64,000 nucleotides of DNA, from the NCBI GenBank assembly GCA_036272055.1, contig DATAZL010000112.1:1-64000 (forward strand), read 5' to 3'. Positions 62,880 to 64,000 of this stretch are shown piece by piece. Within the stretch, counting starts at the first letter, position 1; each line of letters opens with the position of its first letter. Below the pieces are notes generated by a model, which was given only the letters and a program-made list of their open reading frames with translations, had not been told where the DNA came from and searched no databases. Source of the stretch: DASZVB01 sp036272055. Its GTDB lineage: Bacteria > Myxococcota_A > Polyangia > Polyangiales > Polyangiaceae. A program made the position numbers and the translations under genes.

Positions 62880-64000
62880 ATGCTCCTAATCGATCGACCC
62901 CGGCGAAAGCGGTCCCGACCGCGGTTCGAGCCGGGGCGCGCCGTGTCGCGCGCCCTGTGCGTCGTGCTCGCCGCCGTCGGTGCGCTGCCGCTGCTCCTCG
63001 GCGTGCTCCTGCGCACGGAGCTCGTACGTCATCGGGCGTCGGCCGAGACGGAGGCCCTCATCCAGCAGCTCCTCGGCGTGCACGCCTCGTACGCCGTTCG
63101 CGTCGAGCTCTTGCCGCTCGAGCTCGTGCTCGAGAATGTCCGCGTCGATTCGACGGACGGCGGCGCGCCCGCGCTCACGGCGAAGCGCATGGTCGTCACG
63201 CCGCGGCTCTTCTCGCTCCTCGCCGGACGCCTCGACGCGGGCGACATCGAGATAGAAGCGTCGAAGGTGCGCCTCGTCCTCCACGACGGGAAGCTCGCGA
63301 ACCTCGCTTATCGCCTGCCGGAGTCGAAGGGCCCTCCGCCGAAGCTCGAGCGCTCGCCGTTCGCGTCGCTGTCGCTCACCGACGCGGCAGTGTCCATCGA
63401 CGTGGACGGTGTTCACGCCGACGTCGGGCCCATCGATCTCGACGTGTTCGCGGAACCGGGCCTCGCCTTCGAGACGGCGCTCCGGATCGGCGAGAGCCGC
63501 GTCGTGCGCCAGCGCGAGTCGCGCACGGGCCCCGCGACCGACGACGACGTGCTGTGCGAGCTCGACGCGCGGATGCGTCTCTCTCAGGATGCCGTGCTCG
63601 TCCGCCGCATCGGCATGATCGCGTCGGCCGACGGCGATCCGAAGCCCGGGACGTTCGGCACGTGCAAGCTCGGGACGCCCGACGCGGGGCGCGTCGAGCT
63701 CCGCGTGTCGGAGGGACGGCTCGAGCTCGGCAAGAAGTTCCGTCCGACGCTCGCGACGGCGCACGTCGTGGCGCGCGCGCCGATGCTCATCGCGAATCGA
63801 TTCGCGAAGAACCCGTTTCGCGGGTGGGCGGCCGTCGCCGCCGATGTGCGCTGGGATCCGAACGCCGATCTGCCGGAGATCCGCGGAAAGGTGCGCGGCG
63901 AGGGCATCGAGATGGGCGTGTACAAGTTCGCTCAGGCGTTCGACGGCGACGTCGACATCAAGGGCACCGAGGTGAAGGTGAAGACCCTTCACGCGACCTA
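62880..64000 (+). CDS. AsmA/TamB-like inner-membrane-anchored protein (3' partial)
   Basis: An ATG at 62880 opens a frame that runs to the end of the window (373 codons). After a basic n-region (DRPRRKRSRPRFEPGRA) comes one membrane segment (SRALCVVLAAVGALPLLLGV), then a periplasmic region of repeated beta-strand units (ALTAKRMVVTPRLFSLLAGR; GDIEIEASKVRLVLHDGKLA; VSIDVDGVHADVGPIDLDVF). This layout is that of AsmA/TamB/YhdP-type bridge proteins that move phospholipids or assist outer-membrane biogenesis. Only the N-terminal part is visible, so the subfamily is open. A GTG at 62943 is an alternative start. Confidence 0.7.
   Translation, partial: MLLIDRPRRKRSRPRFEPGRAVSRALCVVLAAVGALPLLLGVLLRTELVRHRASAETEALIQQLLGVHASYAVRVELLPLELVLENVRVDSTDGGAPALTAKRMVVTPRLFSLLAGRLDAGDIEIEASKVRLVLHDGKLANLAYRLPESKGPPPKLERSPFASLSLTDAAVSIDVDGVHADVGPIDLDVFAEPGLAFETALRIGESRVVRQRESRTGPATDDDVLCELDARMRLSQDAVLVRRIGMIASADGDPKPGTFGTCKLGTPDAGRVELRVSEGRLELGKKFRPTLATAHVVARAPMLIANRFAKNPFRGWAAVAADVRWDPNADLPEIRGKVRGEGIEMGVYKFAQAFDGDVDIKGTEVKVKTLHAT

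Overview
The window is a gene-dense, very GC-rich chromosomal segment, most likely from a member of the Myxococcota (Polyangia-like). The assignment rests on an adjacent mglB-mglA pair (53003-54082), a surface protein ending in a MYXO-CTERM-like tail (24175-25887), two PilZ-domain proteins, many lipoproteins, and GTG/TTG starts with 1-4 bp gene overlaps. It is an inference from gene content, not a phylogeny. No rRNA, tRNA, phage, classical IS or CRISPR was recognised.

Layout. 1-2.4 kb: a tail-anchored coiled-coil protein cut by the window edge, a repeat-rich locus with two damaged convergent genes of the S23/four-helix-bundle family, and a PilZ gene. 2.4-7.8 kb: acyl-CoA carboxyltransferase, a lysine 2,3-aminomutase-like radical SAM enzyme coupled to a parvulin lipoprotein, pyrH and a response regulator. 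8.4-12.7 kb: a ccmF-type haem lyase with two accessory membrane proteins. 12.7-18.2 kb: an oriC-like region, then dnaN-recF-gyrB without dnaA. 18.4-28.0 kb: clpB, cinA, an FGE-like protein and FAH hydrolase, a DUF2330 surface protein, ligA. 28.1-31.0 kb: a UbiA prenyltransferase, a CPBP protease, a 130-bp tandem repeat, tlyA. 31.2-38.0 kb: envelope proteins, comEC, hpt, rarA, yggS. 38.1-45.1 kb: accessory genes (toroid protein, hydrolase/TetR divergent pair, membrane cytochrome c, MFS exporter, orphan SpoA protein, TPR protein). 45.2-54.1 kb: two giant transglutaminase-like proteins, then divergent mglBA. 54.1-64 kb: lipoprotein, HTH-like protein, an unlisted 37-aa basic protein, PilZ, RNase E/G, DEDDy exonuclease, ilvA, HD protein and an AsmA/TamB-like protein cut by the window end.

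Most interesting signal. Between 630 and 1800, and again at 29.87-30.26 kb, the same ~83-bp cassette of three stacked hairpins occurs next to pieces of four-helix-bundle genes. In the first locus it sits in frame inside such a gene, replacing the middle of the protein while both homologous ends remain. The two convergent genes also share a 36-bp upstream block (33/36 identical) and an identical AAAGGAG-N7-ATG start. This looks like a small repeat family that travels with, or targets, S23-like genes. A ~280-residue charged insertion in the S1 domain of RNase E/G, the unlisted basic small protein and the dnaA-less origin region are further points of interest.
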